Shown here: positions 40,810-50,049 of the stretch, piece by piece
Position numbering within the stretch: position 1 is the stretch's first letter
Layout of the letters: each line of letters opens with the position of its first letter
From: Singulisphaera sp. GP187
GTDB taxonomy: Bacteria > Planctomycetota > Planctomycetia > Isosphaerales > Isosphaeraceae
DNA length: 64,000 bases
Reading direction: 5' to 3'
Assembly (NCBI RefSeq): GCF_900129635.1
Contig: NZ_FSRB01000001.1
Coordinates: forward strand, 1,341,501 to 1,405,500
Notes under the pieces: generated by a model
What the model saw: only the letters and a program-made list of their open reading frames with translations
What the model was told of the DNA's origin: nothing
Database searches by the model: none
Made by a program: the position numbers and the translations under genes

Positions 40810-42225
40810 GTGGAAGCCTTGCGTACACCTGCCCTTGCCCCTCTCGTCTTGATCAACGCCGTGGGTTTGACCGGCCGGCTGCTCGCGCACGCGCCTCGGC
40901 TCCATGCCCTGGCCGAGGCGGGATGGCACCGGTCGCTTCGTGAAGTGGTGCCGGCCGTGACTTGCACGGCCCAGGCGAGCCTGCTGACCGGGCTTCCGCC
41001 CTCGGGCCATGGCATTGTTGGCAACGGCTGGCTCTTCCGCGAAACCGGAGAAGTCCGGTTTTGGCAGCAGTCGAACGCCTTGATTCAAGCCGAGCCGCTG
41101 TATCAGACCGCGGCACGCCTGGCCCGCGCGGCCGGCCGGTCCTTTCGAGCCGCCCAACTCTTCTGGTGGTTCAACCAAGGCGCGGCCGTCGAGATCAGCG
41201 TGACCCCGAAGCCGCACTACGGCGCGGACGGCAATAAGGCGTTTGGCATCACCGGCACCCCCGACGGACTGACCGAGCAACTCGAACGGGAACTCGGCCC
41301 ATTCCCGTTCCGAACTTTCTGGGGACCAGGGGCCGGCCTCCCGTGCACCGATTGGATCGCGCGCTGCGCCGCTTCGCTCCTGAAGTCGGCGCCGCCTGAT
41401 CTCAGCCTGGTCTATCTCCCCCACCTCGACTATGAACCGCAACGTCAGGGACCCACGAACTCGGACATGACCCGGCTGGTCGGGGAGCTCGACGCGGCCT
41501 GTATTCCGTTGTTGGATGCCGCGCGTCAGGTGGGAGCGCGAGTTTGGGTCGTCAGCGAGTATGGCCACTGCGACGTCTCGCGTCCGATCCTGATCAATCG
41601 CCTGCTCCGCAAGGCCGGTCTCTTGGTGGCGCGTGACGGACCGTTCGGCGAAGTGCTCGAGACCTTCCAGAGCCGTGCGTTTGCGGTCTGCGACCACCAA
41701 CTGGCCCATATCTACGTGCGCGACGTCCAGGACATCGAGCGGGTCCGCGACCTCCTGCTCGGCCAACCGGGGGTGGCCCAGGTCCTGGCCGGCGAGTCGC
41801 GCCGCGAGTGGGGGCTGGACCATCCCCGGTCGGGGGAGCTCATCGCCCTGTCCGACCCGGATGCCTGGTTCGCTTACCCGTACTGGCTCGACGATCGCCG
41901 GGCCCCCGACTTTGCCAGGACGGTCGATATTCATCGCAAGCCGGGCTACGATCCGTGCGAGCTCTTCTTCGATCCCGCGCTCCGATGGCCGCAAGGGCGA
42001 GCGATGCTCCGCCTGGCACAGAAAAAGCTAGGTTTCCGCACCCTTTTCGATCTGATTCCGCTCGACGCGAACCTCGTTCGAGGGAGCCATGGCCTGCGCG
42101 CCGCGACCCGGGAGGACCGGCCGATCCTGATCGGCGATGGTCCGGCACCCTCGGCCAACGAGACGATTGAGATGGTCGATGCGCACGGCCTTTTGCTCCG
42201 CGCTCTCGTTCCCGAGGCGGGGTGA
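40810..42225 (+). CDS. alkaline phosphatase superfamily / type I phosphodiesterase-nucleotide pyrophosphatase-like protein
   Basis: 471 aa from the GTG at 40810. Features of the superfamily are: LVLINAVGLTGRLLAHAPRL; the nucleophile region VPAVTCTAQASLLTGLPPSG (Thr/Ser after Cys); HGIVGNGW; SLVYLPHLDYEPQRQGP (Asp/His metal ligands); and WVVSEYGHCDVSRPILINR (second metal site). The end REDRPILIGDGPAPSANETIEM is also typical. The reaction is hydrolysis of a phosphate or phosphodiester; the substrate is not known. No signal peptide is evident, so it may be cytosolic. Confidence 0.85.
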   Translation: MEALRTPALAPLVLINAVGLTGRLLAHAPRLHALAEAGWHRSLREVVPAVTCTAQASLLTGLPPSGHGIVGNGWLFRETGEVRFWQQSNALIQAEPLYQTAARLARAAGRSFRAAQLFWWFNQGAAVEISVTPKPHYGADGNKAFGITGTPDGLTEQLERELGPFPFRTFWGPGAGLPCTDWIARCAASLLKSAPPDLSLVYLPHLDYEPQRQGPTNSDMTRLVGELDAACIPLLDAARQVGARVWVVSEYGHCDVSRPILINRLLRKAGLLVARDGPFGEVLETFQSRAFAVCDHQLAHIYVRDVQDIERVRDLLLGQPGVAQVLAGESRREWGLDHPRSGELIALSDPDAWFAYPYWLDDRRAPDFARTVDIHRKPGYDPCELFFDPALRWPQGRAMLRLAQKKLGFRTLFDLIPLDANLVRGSHGLRAATREDRPILIGDGPAPSANETIEMVDAHGLLLRALVPEAG

Positions 42226-42296
42226 TGCCGGCTTCGTCTCGCGGAACTGTGATCGCGCGGGGCGCGGGTGATCTGGCGGTGCGGAGGCGAATCGTG

Positions 42297-42356
42297 GTGG
42301 GCCGTGGCCACCCTACGGGAGCGGAATTCGCATTTCGTAGGGTGGACACGGCCCAC
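42297..42356. repeat. 21-bp inverted repeat, dispersed-repeat type, between convergent genes
   Basis: Arms 42297-42317 and 42336-42356 (GTGGGCCGTGGCCACCCTACG against its complement) match at 20 of 21 positions, with an 18-nt loop. It lies between two convergent stop codons (42225 and 42396), so it may serve as a two-way terminator. The 'GTGGGC...CCACCCTACG' sequence resembles dispersed palindromes known from several bacterial phyla. Confidence 0.65.
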
Positions 42357-42395
42357 CAGGATCGATTGATGCCGATGGCAGAGCTATGAGCAATT

Positions 42396-44372
42396 TTAGG
42401 AAGTCACAACTTCCGGGATGTCGACGTTTTTAATCGTGGTCGGCGTCCAGGTCGGCAATTCGCAGAGTCCGCCGCCGCAGAACAGGTGGTGCCAGAGTTG
42501 GGTGGTGACGACGCAGGTGAGGGCGACGTCGAAGGCGAGGCGACGTGGCGTAATTCGCGGGATCATCATCTGCCAGCTTCGTTCGCGGGCGACGACCTGC
42601 GGGTCGAAGTAGCCGGTTTCCCGGAGTGACTCGGGGCTGAGGAGTTGATCGACCCAGGCGGGGCGATTGGGGCCGAGGAAGGTCTTTGCGAGACTGGCTC
42701 GGAACATCGTTTTCGGGCGGTTGGCGATCTGGGGCGGGAGTGTCTTCGCGGCCACCTGCCTGAGGATCCACTTCTCGTTCATACCGCGGAGCTTGTAGTC
42801 GGGACTGATCCCCGCGCAGAAGTTGATGACATCGTCATCAAGGAATGGGTAGCGGGTCTCGACCGACGAGTTCATCGCGATCCGATCGCCCTTGGAGATC
42901 ATCAAGAGACCGGCGAGCATCACCTTGTAGCCGACGTAGAGCGACTGGTTCAACGGGTGCCAGCGCTGCATCCGGTCGTTGGTAAGGCTCAGGTCGGAGT
43001 AAGGGTCGTGATCGGCCAGCCGGTTCCACATCCGGTCACTGTAGAGGGTCGATCGGGCCTGGCTGATCAACTCATACATATCTTGCTGTGCGGGCCTGAC
43101 CCCACCGAGCGCGAGCTCGGCCGGCCGATGGGCCGATCCGCCGCCGACCGCTCCCAGCATGAACTTGCGGAACAACCGCGGGATCGGTGCGCCGATCTTG
43201 CCGACGATCGCCTCACGCACCTTCTGGGACTTGAACCAGACATAGCCGGCCAACGCTTCGTCGGCCCCTTCGCCCGTGAGGGCCACCTTGTAGCCCTGGC
43301 TATGGACCGCCTGGGCGAGCCGCATCAGGGCCGCGCACGAGGTGTCGAGGATCGGCCCTTCGGCCGCCACCGTCAGCTCGGGGAAGGCCGAGGCAATTTG
43401 CGCCTTGTCCATCGTCACGGTCGTGAGCTTGGAGCCAAGCACCTGCGCGGCTTCGATCGACTGCGGACGTTCGTCCGGACCGGCATTGTCCAGGCCGACC
43501 GTGAATGAAGGGACCGCCGATCCTCGCTGCCGGGAGCTCAGGCCCAGAACCACCGTCGAGTCGAGGCCGCCGCTGATGTAGCTGACGACCGGGACATCCC
43601 CCCTCAGCCGGCGCTCGACCGACTGGCGGAGCAATCCCTCGAATTCGTCGATCAAGGGCTCGGGGTTGTCGAGTCGCCGCTCGTCGCCCATGTCGGGAAA
43701 GTCGAGATCCCAGTACTGCTTGACCTCGACTCGGCCGTCTTTGATTCTGAGGTAGTGACCCGGGGCGAGCGACTTGATCCCATCGAAATAGGTGCGTGTC
43801 GTCCCTGCACAGAAGAATGAGAAGAGATGATCGATCCCTTTCGGGTCCGGTGCGGCCGGCACCATGCCCGAGGAAAGCAGCGCCTTGATCTCGGACCCCC
43901 AGAGGAGCCAGCCATCGCGCTCGGTGTAGTAGAGCGGGCAGATGCCGACCCGGTCGCGTCCCAGGATCAGGGTTCGGTTCTGGCGGTCCCAGAGCGAGAC
44001 CGCGAACTGGCCCCGGGCGTGGTCAAACATCGCCTCGCCATGGTCCTCGTAGAGGTGGACCCAGGCCTCGGTATCGCACCGGGTCGCCAGGCGATGACCG
44101 CGCGCCAGCAACTGTTCACGGAGCTCGGGATACTCGAAGAGCTCGCCGTTGAACGCCACCCAGATGTCGCCGCGTTCGTTGGGGATCGGCTGCCGACCGC
44201 CGGCCAGGTCGATGATCGAGAGCCGGCGCGCCCCGAGGGCGACCCCGGGCTCGATGTGGATATGCTCGTCATCAGGTCCACGATGGGCGATCGCACCGGT
44301 CATGGCCAGGAGCCGTTGGGCCGGGAACTCACGCGTACCATTCAGGTCCAAAGCACCAGCGATGCCACACAT
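42396..44372 (-). CDS. asnB: asparagine synthase (glutamine-hydrolysing)-like amidotransferase
   Basis: 658-aa class II amidotransferase. After Met removal Cys is N-terminal (MCGIAGALDLNG), followed by AHRGPDDEHIH and VAFNGELFEYPELREQLLAR (glutaminase domain). The synthetase domain has the PP-loop VSYISGGLDSTVVLGLSSRQ and KVALTGEGADEALAGYVWF. RYPFLDDDVINFCAGISPD and LRGMNEKWILRQVA continue the family pattern. It would transfer ammonia to aspartate or another carboxylate; AsnB-like proteins also amidate cell-surface sugars, which the sequence cannot exclude. The carbon-nitrogen hydrolase gene precedes it on the same strand. Confidence 0.9.
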   Translation of the reverse strand: MCGIAGALDLNGTREFPAQRLLAMTGAIAHRGPDDEHIHIEPGVALGARRLSIIDLAGGRQPIPNERGDIWVAFNGELFEYPELREQLLARGHRLATRCDTEAWVHLYEDHGEAMFDHARGQFAVSLWDRQNRTLILGRDRVGICPLYYTERDGWLLWGSEIKALLSSGMVPAAPDPKGIDHLFSFFCAGTTRTYFDGIKSLAPGHYLRIKDGRVEVKQYWDLDFPDMGDERRLDNPEPLIDEFEGLLRQSVERRLRGDVPVVSYISGGLDSTVVLGLSSRQRGSAVPSFTVGLDNAGPDERPQSIEAAQVLGSKLTTVTMDKAQIASAFPELTVAAEGPILDTSCAALMRLAQAVHSQGYKVALTGEGADEALAGYVWFKSQKVREAIVGKIGAPIPRLFRKFMLGAVGGGSAHRPAELALGGVRPAQQDMYELISQARSTLYSDRMWNRLADHDPYSDLSLTNDRMQRWHPLNQSLYVGYKVMLAGLLMISKGDRIAMNSSVETRYPFLDDDVINFCAGISPDYKLRGMNEKWILRQVAAKTLPPQIANRPKTMFRASLAKTFLGPNRPAWVDQLLSPESLRETGYFDPQVVARERSWQMMIPRITPRRLAFDVALTCVVTTQLWHHLFCGGGLCELPTWTPTTIKNVDIPEVVTS

Positions 44373-44518
44373 CGTCGAACCCTCGTCCAGTTTGTTTCGT
44401 GGGATTCAGCCGCCGAGTCGAGAAGGCGCTCGGCCCAGAGAAGTCCAAGGAGGGGGACGTGCCAAGCGAGCCAACCATTCGCCGCGACAACCTCAGGCCA
44501 CCGCCAGGTCAACGGACT

Positions 44519-45498
44519 TCAGCCACCCAATGGTAGGAGATCAATCTCGGGCAAGTCAAAGGTGAGCGTTGGCGGGGTGGCGTTCAGAGACCGGCGCCGA
44601 CTTGCTCTCCAGTAGATGCAACCCCCGAGGATACCGATCCAGAGAGTTCCGAGCCGGAAGAGGAATCCACGCGGGCCGAGTGGGACGTAGAACGCCACGA
44701 TTTGAGTCCTCGATGAGAGTGAACGGTCAGGGGAGACAGTAAGACTTGTTCCTCGACACCGGCCAGGACCGTCGCGCCGTGGAGTCCGTCGCTGATGCTG
44801 CTGAGCCCGGCGAACCGATCGGCAATGCGCTGTTTGATGACCGGAATCATCGTCTGGGTCGAACCGCATTGGTTCGCGAACACGACGGGAATTCCCAGGT
44901 CATGAGCAACCTTACCTGGTATTGCGCCCGAGAGCGGGCCGACGTGGCCAAAGAGCCAATGTTTTTTTCCGGTATTGCGATCGGCGAAGTCTGGCCAGGC
45001 GGCCGAAACGATTGCCAAGTCGATCCGATCGCGATAGTGGTGCCAGACCCGGCGATAGATCATATCCGCACAGACCGCAAAGCCGATTCGACCCCAACGC
45101 GTGGTCACGATCAACGGGTCGCGGCCCGGCTTGAACCGGAACCGCTCCCAGAAAACCAGGTTACGCTTCCGGTAGACGTGCGTTTCCCCGGTCGCCGTGA
45201 CGTACGCGATCGAGTCGTAGAGATGTCTTCCCTCGCGTTCGACGAAGCCGGCGGCGATGTCCATCCGCCAATGTCGGCTCCGCTGCCGTAGGTAGTTCAG
45301 GGTGGGGCCATCCCGACCCTCGGCATAAGGCGTGTAGTCGGGACAGAGGCCGTAGCCGGTGTTGAATAACTCGGGCAAGACGGACAGTTCCGCCCCTCCC
45401 TCATAGGCTTGACGAAGCAAAGCGTCGGCCCGCGCGACATTGTCGGCGACGCGAAGCGGCTCGCAGGGCATCTGAATTGCAGCGGCGACGATTTTCAT
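44519..45498 (-). pseudogene. carbon-nitrogen hydrolase with frameshifted C-terminal membrane tail
   Basis: Nitrilase-superfamily amidase with the full triad: Glu43 (LPELFNTGYG), Lys111 (VYRKRNLV), Cys143 (AVCADMIYRR). The frame from ATG 45498 continues to 44584 but turns Ser-rich and meaningless after VHSHRGLK. The next frame carries IVAFYVPLGPRGFLFRLGTL and WIGILGGCIYWRASRRR, a membrane helix with high GC3 codons, ending at 44519. Adding one A to the AAA run at 44701-44703 (minus-strand reading) joins RGLK to IVAFY in one frame of 326 codons. So the catalytic domain is intact but the probable membrane anchor is lost. Either a true mutation or a sequencing error. Confidence 0.7.
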
Positions 45499-45910
45499 GG
45501 TGGTTCACCCCCGCATCCATGAGGATGGCGAACGATGCGGTCTGAGGAAGCATTGGGGAGCAGGTTGTCAGGTTGTCCGTTCAGAAAAAATGCGACCACG
45601 GTGGAGTCGGTCGCCACTCATCATCCTGATCATCGGCGGGAACCAGGCCGTCGCAAGGATGGTTTTTTCAGATCAGGCCCGGTTTGACCTTTTGTCCGAA
45701 TTCTCAAGAGGGCGCGGATCTCGGAGCAACTGCCTGGAACGCAAGGCCGGAATCGATCGAGTCGTTACTGTTAACCCATTTCGAAACGGCCGAGAAGATC
45801 AACTCCAAAAAAAGGAGCCGCAAAGCCCGGGCCCCCCTTGGACCATCGCCATTCCCTTGTTGTGGAAACCACTTCGGAGTATTATTTCTGAAGAAACTGT
45901 TTGAGCAGAC
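45499..45910. other. 412-bp intergenic stretch, no gene seen
   Basis: Divergent promoter region between the carbon-nitrogen hydrolase and the GbsR-like regulator. No convincing coding frame, hairpin or repeat was noticed. Confidence 0.5.
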
Positions 45911-46510
45911 ATGGCGGTACATCCCGTGACACTCACTCCTGCCGCACAGAAATTCGTTCTCCACTGGGGCGAGATGGGCCAGGCCTGGGGGATCAATCGG
46001 ACGATGGCCCAGGTCCACGCCTTGTTGTTCGTGGCGCCTCAAGCGCTCGACGCGGAAGAGATCAGCAAGCTCCTCGACGTGAGCCGCTCGAACGTCTCGA
46101 CCAGCCTGCGCGAGCTGATCACCTGGGGAGTGGTCCGTCGGGTCCATATCATCGGCGATCGCCGGGACCGGTTCGAGGCGCTCAAGGACGTCATGGAGAC
46201 GTTCCGGGTGATCATGGCCGAGCGGAAGCGGCGCGAGATGGATCCCACGATCGCACTCTTGGAGCATTGCGTCCACGAGGCTGAGTCGGGCGGTGACGCC
46301 GAGCACTACACTCGCGAGCAACTCGAGAAGATGCTCGAGTTCACCCGGATGGTGACCGCCTGGTACAGCCAGATCGATCGCTTGTCGACCCCTGCACTTC
46401 AACGCCTGTTTCGCGGTGGCGCGAAGCTGGCGACCCTCTTCGGGATTTCGGGCTCGGCGGCGACCGAAACGGCCGAAGTGAAAACCGGGACGAAGTCAGC
46501 GACAGGCTAA
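45911..46510 (+). CDS. GbsR/MarR-family transcriptional regulator
   Basis: 199-aa winged-helix regulator. Residues 12-100 match GbsR-type proteins: FVLHWGEMGQAWGINRTMAQ, VHALLFVAPQALDAEEISKL, LDVSRSNVSTSLRELITWGV (recognition helix) and VVRRVHIIGDRRDRFEALKD (wing). A helical coiled region follows. In Bacillus, GbsR-type proteins control osmoprotectant uptake, but members elsewhere control many other functions. An IS5-family element begins immediately after the stop codon, and the TAA stop itself is the left target duplication, so the protein is unaffected. Confidence 0.85.
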   Translation: MAVHPVTLTPAAQKFVLHWGEMGQAWGINRTMAQVHALLFVAPQALDAEEISKLLDVSRSNVSTSLRELITWGVVRRVHIIGDRRDRFEALKDVMETFRVIMAERKRREMDPTIALLEHCVHEAESGGDAEHYTREQLEKMLEFTRMVTAWYSQIDRLSTPALQRLFRGGAKLATLFGISGSAATETAEVKTGTKSATG

Positions 46511-47410
46511 GAGACTGTCCCATAAGGGGAACAAACGAGCACTGAGCGACGTAGAAGTGGTATGAGAACCCACCATTACCCCAGCGACGTCACCGACGAG
46601 CAGTGGGCCTTGATCGAGCCGCATCTCCCGCCTGCGCCCCTCGGCGGACGGCCTCGTAAGACCGACCTGCGGGACGTCGTCGATGCCATCTTCTACATCC
46701 TCCGCACCGGTTGCCAGTGGCGATACCTCCCTGTGGACTTCCCGCCCAAGAGCACCGTCTGGCGGTATTTCAATGAGTGGCGGCACGATGGAACTTTCGA
46801 CAAAATCCACGACCTACTTCGTCGTAAAGTCCGCACGGTAGAGAAGCCTTACCACCCCCGCACCTCGGCGAGTGTCGACAGCCAGTCGGTCGACACCACC
46901 TCCGGTGGCGAGGAGCGGGGCCGCGACAACGCCAAGAACGTCGATGGTCGGAAACGCCACATTGTGGTGGACAGTATGGGTTTGCTGCTGGCCGTTCTGG
47001 TGACGGCCGCCGATGTCGACGACGCCAAGGGGGCGACCGAACTGTTCACTCGGCTGGACGGCCAACCGATGAGCAAAGTCGTACGGATGTACGCCGACTC
47101 GAAGTATCATAACTTCGATCTCTACGCTTGGGTCCAGGAGCACGAGCAATGGGAATTGACCATCGTGCGACGTCCCAAGGATGCCAAGGGTTGGGTGCTC
47201 CTGCCAATTCGCTGGACGGTCGAGCGGACGTTCGCGTGGCTCGGCCGATGTCGACGCTTGAGCAAGGACCGTGAAAAGAGCGTCCTGTCGTCGGAGTCGT
47301 TTGTCAAATTGGCCATGATCCAATTGATGCTCAATCGACTCAAGCCCTCGACAGCGGACGCCGAGTTCCACTACCGAAAATCGGCCTAACCCTGCTTATG
47401 GGACAGTCTC
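46511..47410 (+). mobile_element. IS5-family insertion sequence, 900 bp, intact
   Basis: The ends are perfect 16-bp inverted repeats GAGACTGTCCCATAAG and CTTATGGGACAGTCTC. The flanks carry a 3-bp target duplication TAA (46508-46510 and 47411-47413). A single transposase gene fills the element. The 3-bp TNA-type duplication and ends beginning GAG fit the IS1031 subgroup of IS5. Its intact ends and gene suggest recent arrival. Confidence 0.9.
46562..47389 (+). CDS. IS5-family DDE transposase
   Basis: 275-aa transposase encoded in one frame. The N-terminal DNA-binding part is YPSDVTDEQWALIEPHLPP and GGRPRKTDLRDVVDAIFYIL, followed by RTGCQWRYLPVDFPP. The DDE triad is seen as Asp106 (ASVDSQSV), Asp179 (MYADSKYH) and Glu221 (RWTVERTFAWLGRCRRL). 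Nothing is broken; the enzyme should be active. Confidence 0.93.
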   Translation: MRTHHYPSDVTDEQWALIEPHLPPAPLGGRPRKTDLRDVVDAIFYILRTGCQWRYLPVDFPPKSTVWRYFNEWRHDGTFDKIHDLLRRKVRTVEKPYHPRTSASVDSQSVDTTSGGEERGRDNAKNVDGRKRHIVVDSMGLLLAVLVTAADVDDAKGATELFTRLDGQPMSKVVRMYADSKYHNFDLYAWVQEHEQWELTIVRRPKDAKGWVLLPIRWTVERTFAWLGRCRRLSKDREKSVLSSESFVKLAMIQLMLNRLKPSTADAEFHYRKSA

Positions 47411-47413
47411 TAA

Positions 47414-47863
47414 GCCATTGGTCTCGGTTTTCATTGATTTTCTGATGGGCGACCGCAGGGATGCAAAGGCCGCTGGGTGCTACGGGTTGGATTCAATCCG
47501 TGAGCCCAAAACCTGGGTGATCGCTCACGGGTTGAGTCCAACCCGTAGCACTCAAGGAATGCACATGTTTTTGATTGATGTTAAGGAAGACCAGGACCAC
47601 CTGTTAGCTGGGGATTTTCAGCTTTGAGGAACGGTGCCGAGGGCTGGGTCGCCTGTTGACCAAGTCGCCCGCTCGAGTGGACCAACGCAGTCGCCCCAAC
47701 GGGTTCACTCCGTTGAGGCGACAAGGAACCGGTCTCTCGTAGACGGCTGCGCGGTGCTTCTTGACCTGACGTCAAGAGGTGGCCGCGGGACGGTTTACGC
47801 CTCAATCCCAGAGGCACCCGACTGCGGTCGTTCGAGGTTTCTCTCGCCGGGCGGTCTTGATTG
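47414..47863. other. 450-bp stretch downstream of the IS, no gene
   Basis: No gene is supported. The only clear structure is the long hairpin at 47477-47551, listed separately. Confidence 0.55.
47477..47551. repeat. 29-bp-arm inverted repeat (BIME-like)
   Basis: Arms 47477-47505 and 47523-47551 begin GTGCTACGGGTTGGATTCAA and are complementary except at two positions that would be G-U in RNA. The loop is 17 nt. Each arm is itself a weak hairpin (ACGGGTT...AATCCGT), the pattern of paired REP units. Confidence 0.75.
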
Positions 47864-48091
47864 TCAGCGGTTCTGACCGTTTTTCTTGCCTGCAAGGTTC
47901 TGGCTTTGCTGGGCACGTTCTCCGTCCGTCGCTTGTTTCAACTCATCCTCGGCCTTGGCGACGTCGGCGGCGCTCAGCGGTGCGGTGCTGGCCTCGACCG
48001 TCGCGTTGGGGGAGGAGGGCGAACCGCCGCAGCCAACAAGAGCCAGGCACGGGAGCGACAGAAGGGTCGCCAGGAAGAATCGAAGTCTCAT
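47864..48091 (-). CDS. small predicted lipoprotein
   Basis: 75-aa protein. The signal peptide MRLRFFLATLLSLPCLALVG ends in the lipobox LVGC, giving a lipidated Cys followed by GGSPSSPN. The mature part is a short polar coil (SAADVAKAEDELKQATDGER). Start at 48091 is preferred over 48097 because AAGGTG then has proper spacing. It lies 30 bp downstream of the DUF1559 gene on the same strand, so the two are probably cotranscribed. Small lipoproteins often follow DUF1559 genes in Planctomycetes. Confidence 0.75.
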   Translation of the reverse strand: MRLRFFLATLLSLPCLALVGCGGSPSSPNATVEASTAPLSAADVAKAEDELKQATDGERAQQSQNLAGKKNGQNR

Positions 48092-48123
48092 CGTCATTCA
48101 CCTTCACTCAAGATTGCGTTGGA

Positions 48124-49200
48124 TCAATACTCGTCGGAGCTGAGAGGCTCGTTGTCGTCAATGACTGCCAGCTTGCGGAATGTCGTCGGATTCACGGTGA
48201 ACTTGATGAACTTGACGGAGCCGTCTCCAAACACGGCGTTGATGCCGCCGGAGTGAGGGCCACCGAAGTTCCGCCGCCAGATCGCCGAGCCTGTATTGGG
48301 GCTGGGGGGAGTCTTGTAGGCATCACACAACCAAGGGTTCGCACTGTCGGGAGTGGGCACGAAATGAGCGCGGGTGTTATCCTCGTCCCAGCCCGAGTTC
48401 TGCCAGTATTCGTTGTCGCCCCCTTCGTTGCCGAATCCCTTCGGGGAGATGGATTTTTCCGCGCACAGGATCGAGTTCGAGGTGCCATCCTTGAAGTCGG
48501 CTAACAACCGCTTGACTCCCGTGCCACTCCAGACGATGGCGCCTTTGGAGCCGGCAAAGTTTCCTCGGTTATACGTCGTGCTAGCGTCCTTCGTGCTGTC
48601 AGGCAGACCATTCGGGGGGGCAGGCTGCGTCGAAGCGGGGGCACAGCTTGCCGCCAAGCCCGTCCTGAAGCCTTGGCATCCCGCATAGTCATTCCGGGAG
48701 ACCGACGTGATTGGATCGGAACCGTACCGTTCGTTAACCCGTCGCGACGGGCAGTAGTAGCCCGCAATCGCCGTTCGCGCGATGTAGAGCTCGCCGTTCA
48801 GCGCTTTGTCTCGGGTCTTTGCGGGAGGAATGGTGAAGTTGGCCAGATTGTAGAGTTGCTGCTGCTCGATGAAAGGCAAGATCTTGAAAAAGTGGTTCCA
48901 GCCGTCGACTCCATCTGCGTCGCAGCAAAGAAAATCAGGGGATTGGCCGTCATAAGGCCCCTGAGGCAGATGACTGTTGGCCGACTCAAAGTTCATAAAT
49001 CCCAGGCCGATTTGCTTGAGATTATTGGTGCACTGGGCACGCCGGGCGGCTTCACGGGCGGCCTGCACGGCGGGGAGGAGGAGACCGATCAACACGGCGA
49101 TGATGGCGATGACGACCAAGAGTTCAATGAGGGTAAAACCCGAGCGCCGTTGTGAAACCGAAGAATCACGTTCAATAGGCACAACCGCTGCAATGTTCAT
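48124..49200 (-). CDS. DUF1559 protein with prepilin-like N-terminus
   Basis: 358-aa protein from the ATG at 49200 (GAGGAG just upstream). The prepilin-type cleavage/methylation motif [20 protein letters not shown] is followed by [20 protein letters not shown] and LKQIGLGFMNFES. The C-terminus has GGPHSGGINAVFGDGSVKFI (H-x-G-G-x-N-x-x-F-x-D-G-S-V), the hallmark of DUF1559. Such proteins are hugely expanded in Planctomycetes; they are probably pseudopilin-like envelope proteins, function unknown. Confidence 0.93.
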   Translation of the reverse strand: MNIAAVVPIERDSSVSQRRSGFTLIELLVVIAIIAVLIGLLLPAVQAAREAARRAQCTNNLKQIGLGFMNFESANSHLPQGPYDGQSPDFLCCDADGVDGWNHFFKILPFIEQQQLYNLANFTIPPAKTRDKALNGELYIARTAIAGYYCPSRRVNERYGSDPITSVSRNDYAGCQGFRTGLAASCAPASTQPAPPNGLPDSTKDASTTYNRGNFAGSKGAIVWSGTGVKRLLADFKDGTSNSILCAEKSISPKGFGNEGGDNEYWQNSGWDEDNTRAHFVPTPDSANPWLCDAYKTPPSPNTGSAIWRRNFGGPHSGGINAVFGDGSVKFIKFTVNPTTFRKLAVIDDNEPLSSDEY

Positions 49201-50049
49201 CCCGCTCCTCATCAAAGAAACCGAAAGCCACCGGCCATCCGAGAACACACTCAAACTGGTCGATGTCTCCGATTCAGTCTATCTACGATGAATGAAATGG
49301 AGATGGGTGATTGGTTAAGATTGAGTGAAGGCCGATCCGTCGGGTACCTCGTCCTGAAAATCAATGCTGATTCGATGGATTTGATGCCGGATGGCGCACG
49401 GATCAAATGGAGACGGAGTCGCCTGGTCTGAGCGGGCCAGCGAGTCGTTCGGATCCCGCCCCTACGCATTTCTGGCCCACGACCTCGAGCCGAACTACCC
49501 GTTTCACCTCGGGCCGGCCCGATCCTCGCGAATCACGACCGCTTGGCCGAGGAGTTGAGGCGGTTGCTCGCCGAGGACCGAACCTGCACCCGCCGACACT
49601 TCAGTCAAACCCTCGACGAGCGAGGCGTTTCCCTGTTGTCCAGGCAGATCCGCCGCCACCAGGATCGAATCATGACTGAGGAGCATCGCACTTCTTCGAC
49701 CCTGAGGCGAAGCCGGATCCGGTTAAACCAGAATGAGCCCGTCGTACTTTGGAAAAGCTCAAAGTGAAGGCGGCTGGGCCATTGCCCTTGATGTGAGAAA
49801 GGGCACACCTCAGAGGATGCTACGAGGAACAGTGGGGTTACCAAAGAACCTCTCGAGTCCGAGAGTTTGGGCTTACCGCATGAGTGTGAAGATTGCGCGA
49901 TTAATTCGTGAAAAAACGCGAAAGTTATGAGAGTATTAGATGAAAATAAATGATCGATAAAAATAATATTGACGTTGGTTGGAGCTTCATTCTATGGTTG
50001 GCCCAAGCAATTAGGCTTCGATACCGAGTTTTCTTGCAGGACTCGCTCC
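49201..50049. other. 850-bp stretch between divergent DUF1559 genes
   Basis: No gene is supported. A frame near 49543-49767 (AEELRRLLAEDRTCTRRHFS...) is helical-looking, but I cannot match it to a family and it may be a remnant. The last 130 bp before the second DUF1559 gene are AT-rich and probably contain its promoter. Confidence 0.45.
49969..49998 (+). promoter_or_regulatory. candidate sigma-70-type promoter for the DUF1559 gene
   Basis: TTGACG at 49969-49974 and TATGGT at 49993-49998, separated by 18 bp, lie in an unusually AT-rich stretch about 50 bp before the start codon at 50050. The -10 match is modest, so this is tentative. Confidence 0.35.

Noticed and set aside
47460-47560. Possible CRISPR-like or tRNA-like structure
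   Set aside because: There is one inverted pair only, no regularly spaced direct repeats, and no acceptor stem or T-loop sequence.
49543-49767. Short helical frame AEELRRLLAED... as a transposase or regulator
   Set aside because: No family match, no RBS, and the surrounding sequence looks non-coding; kept only as a possible remnant.
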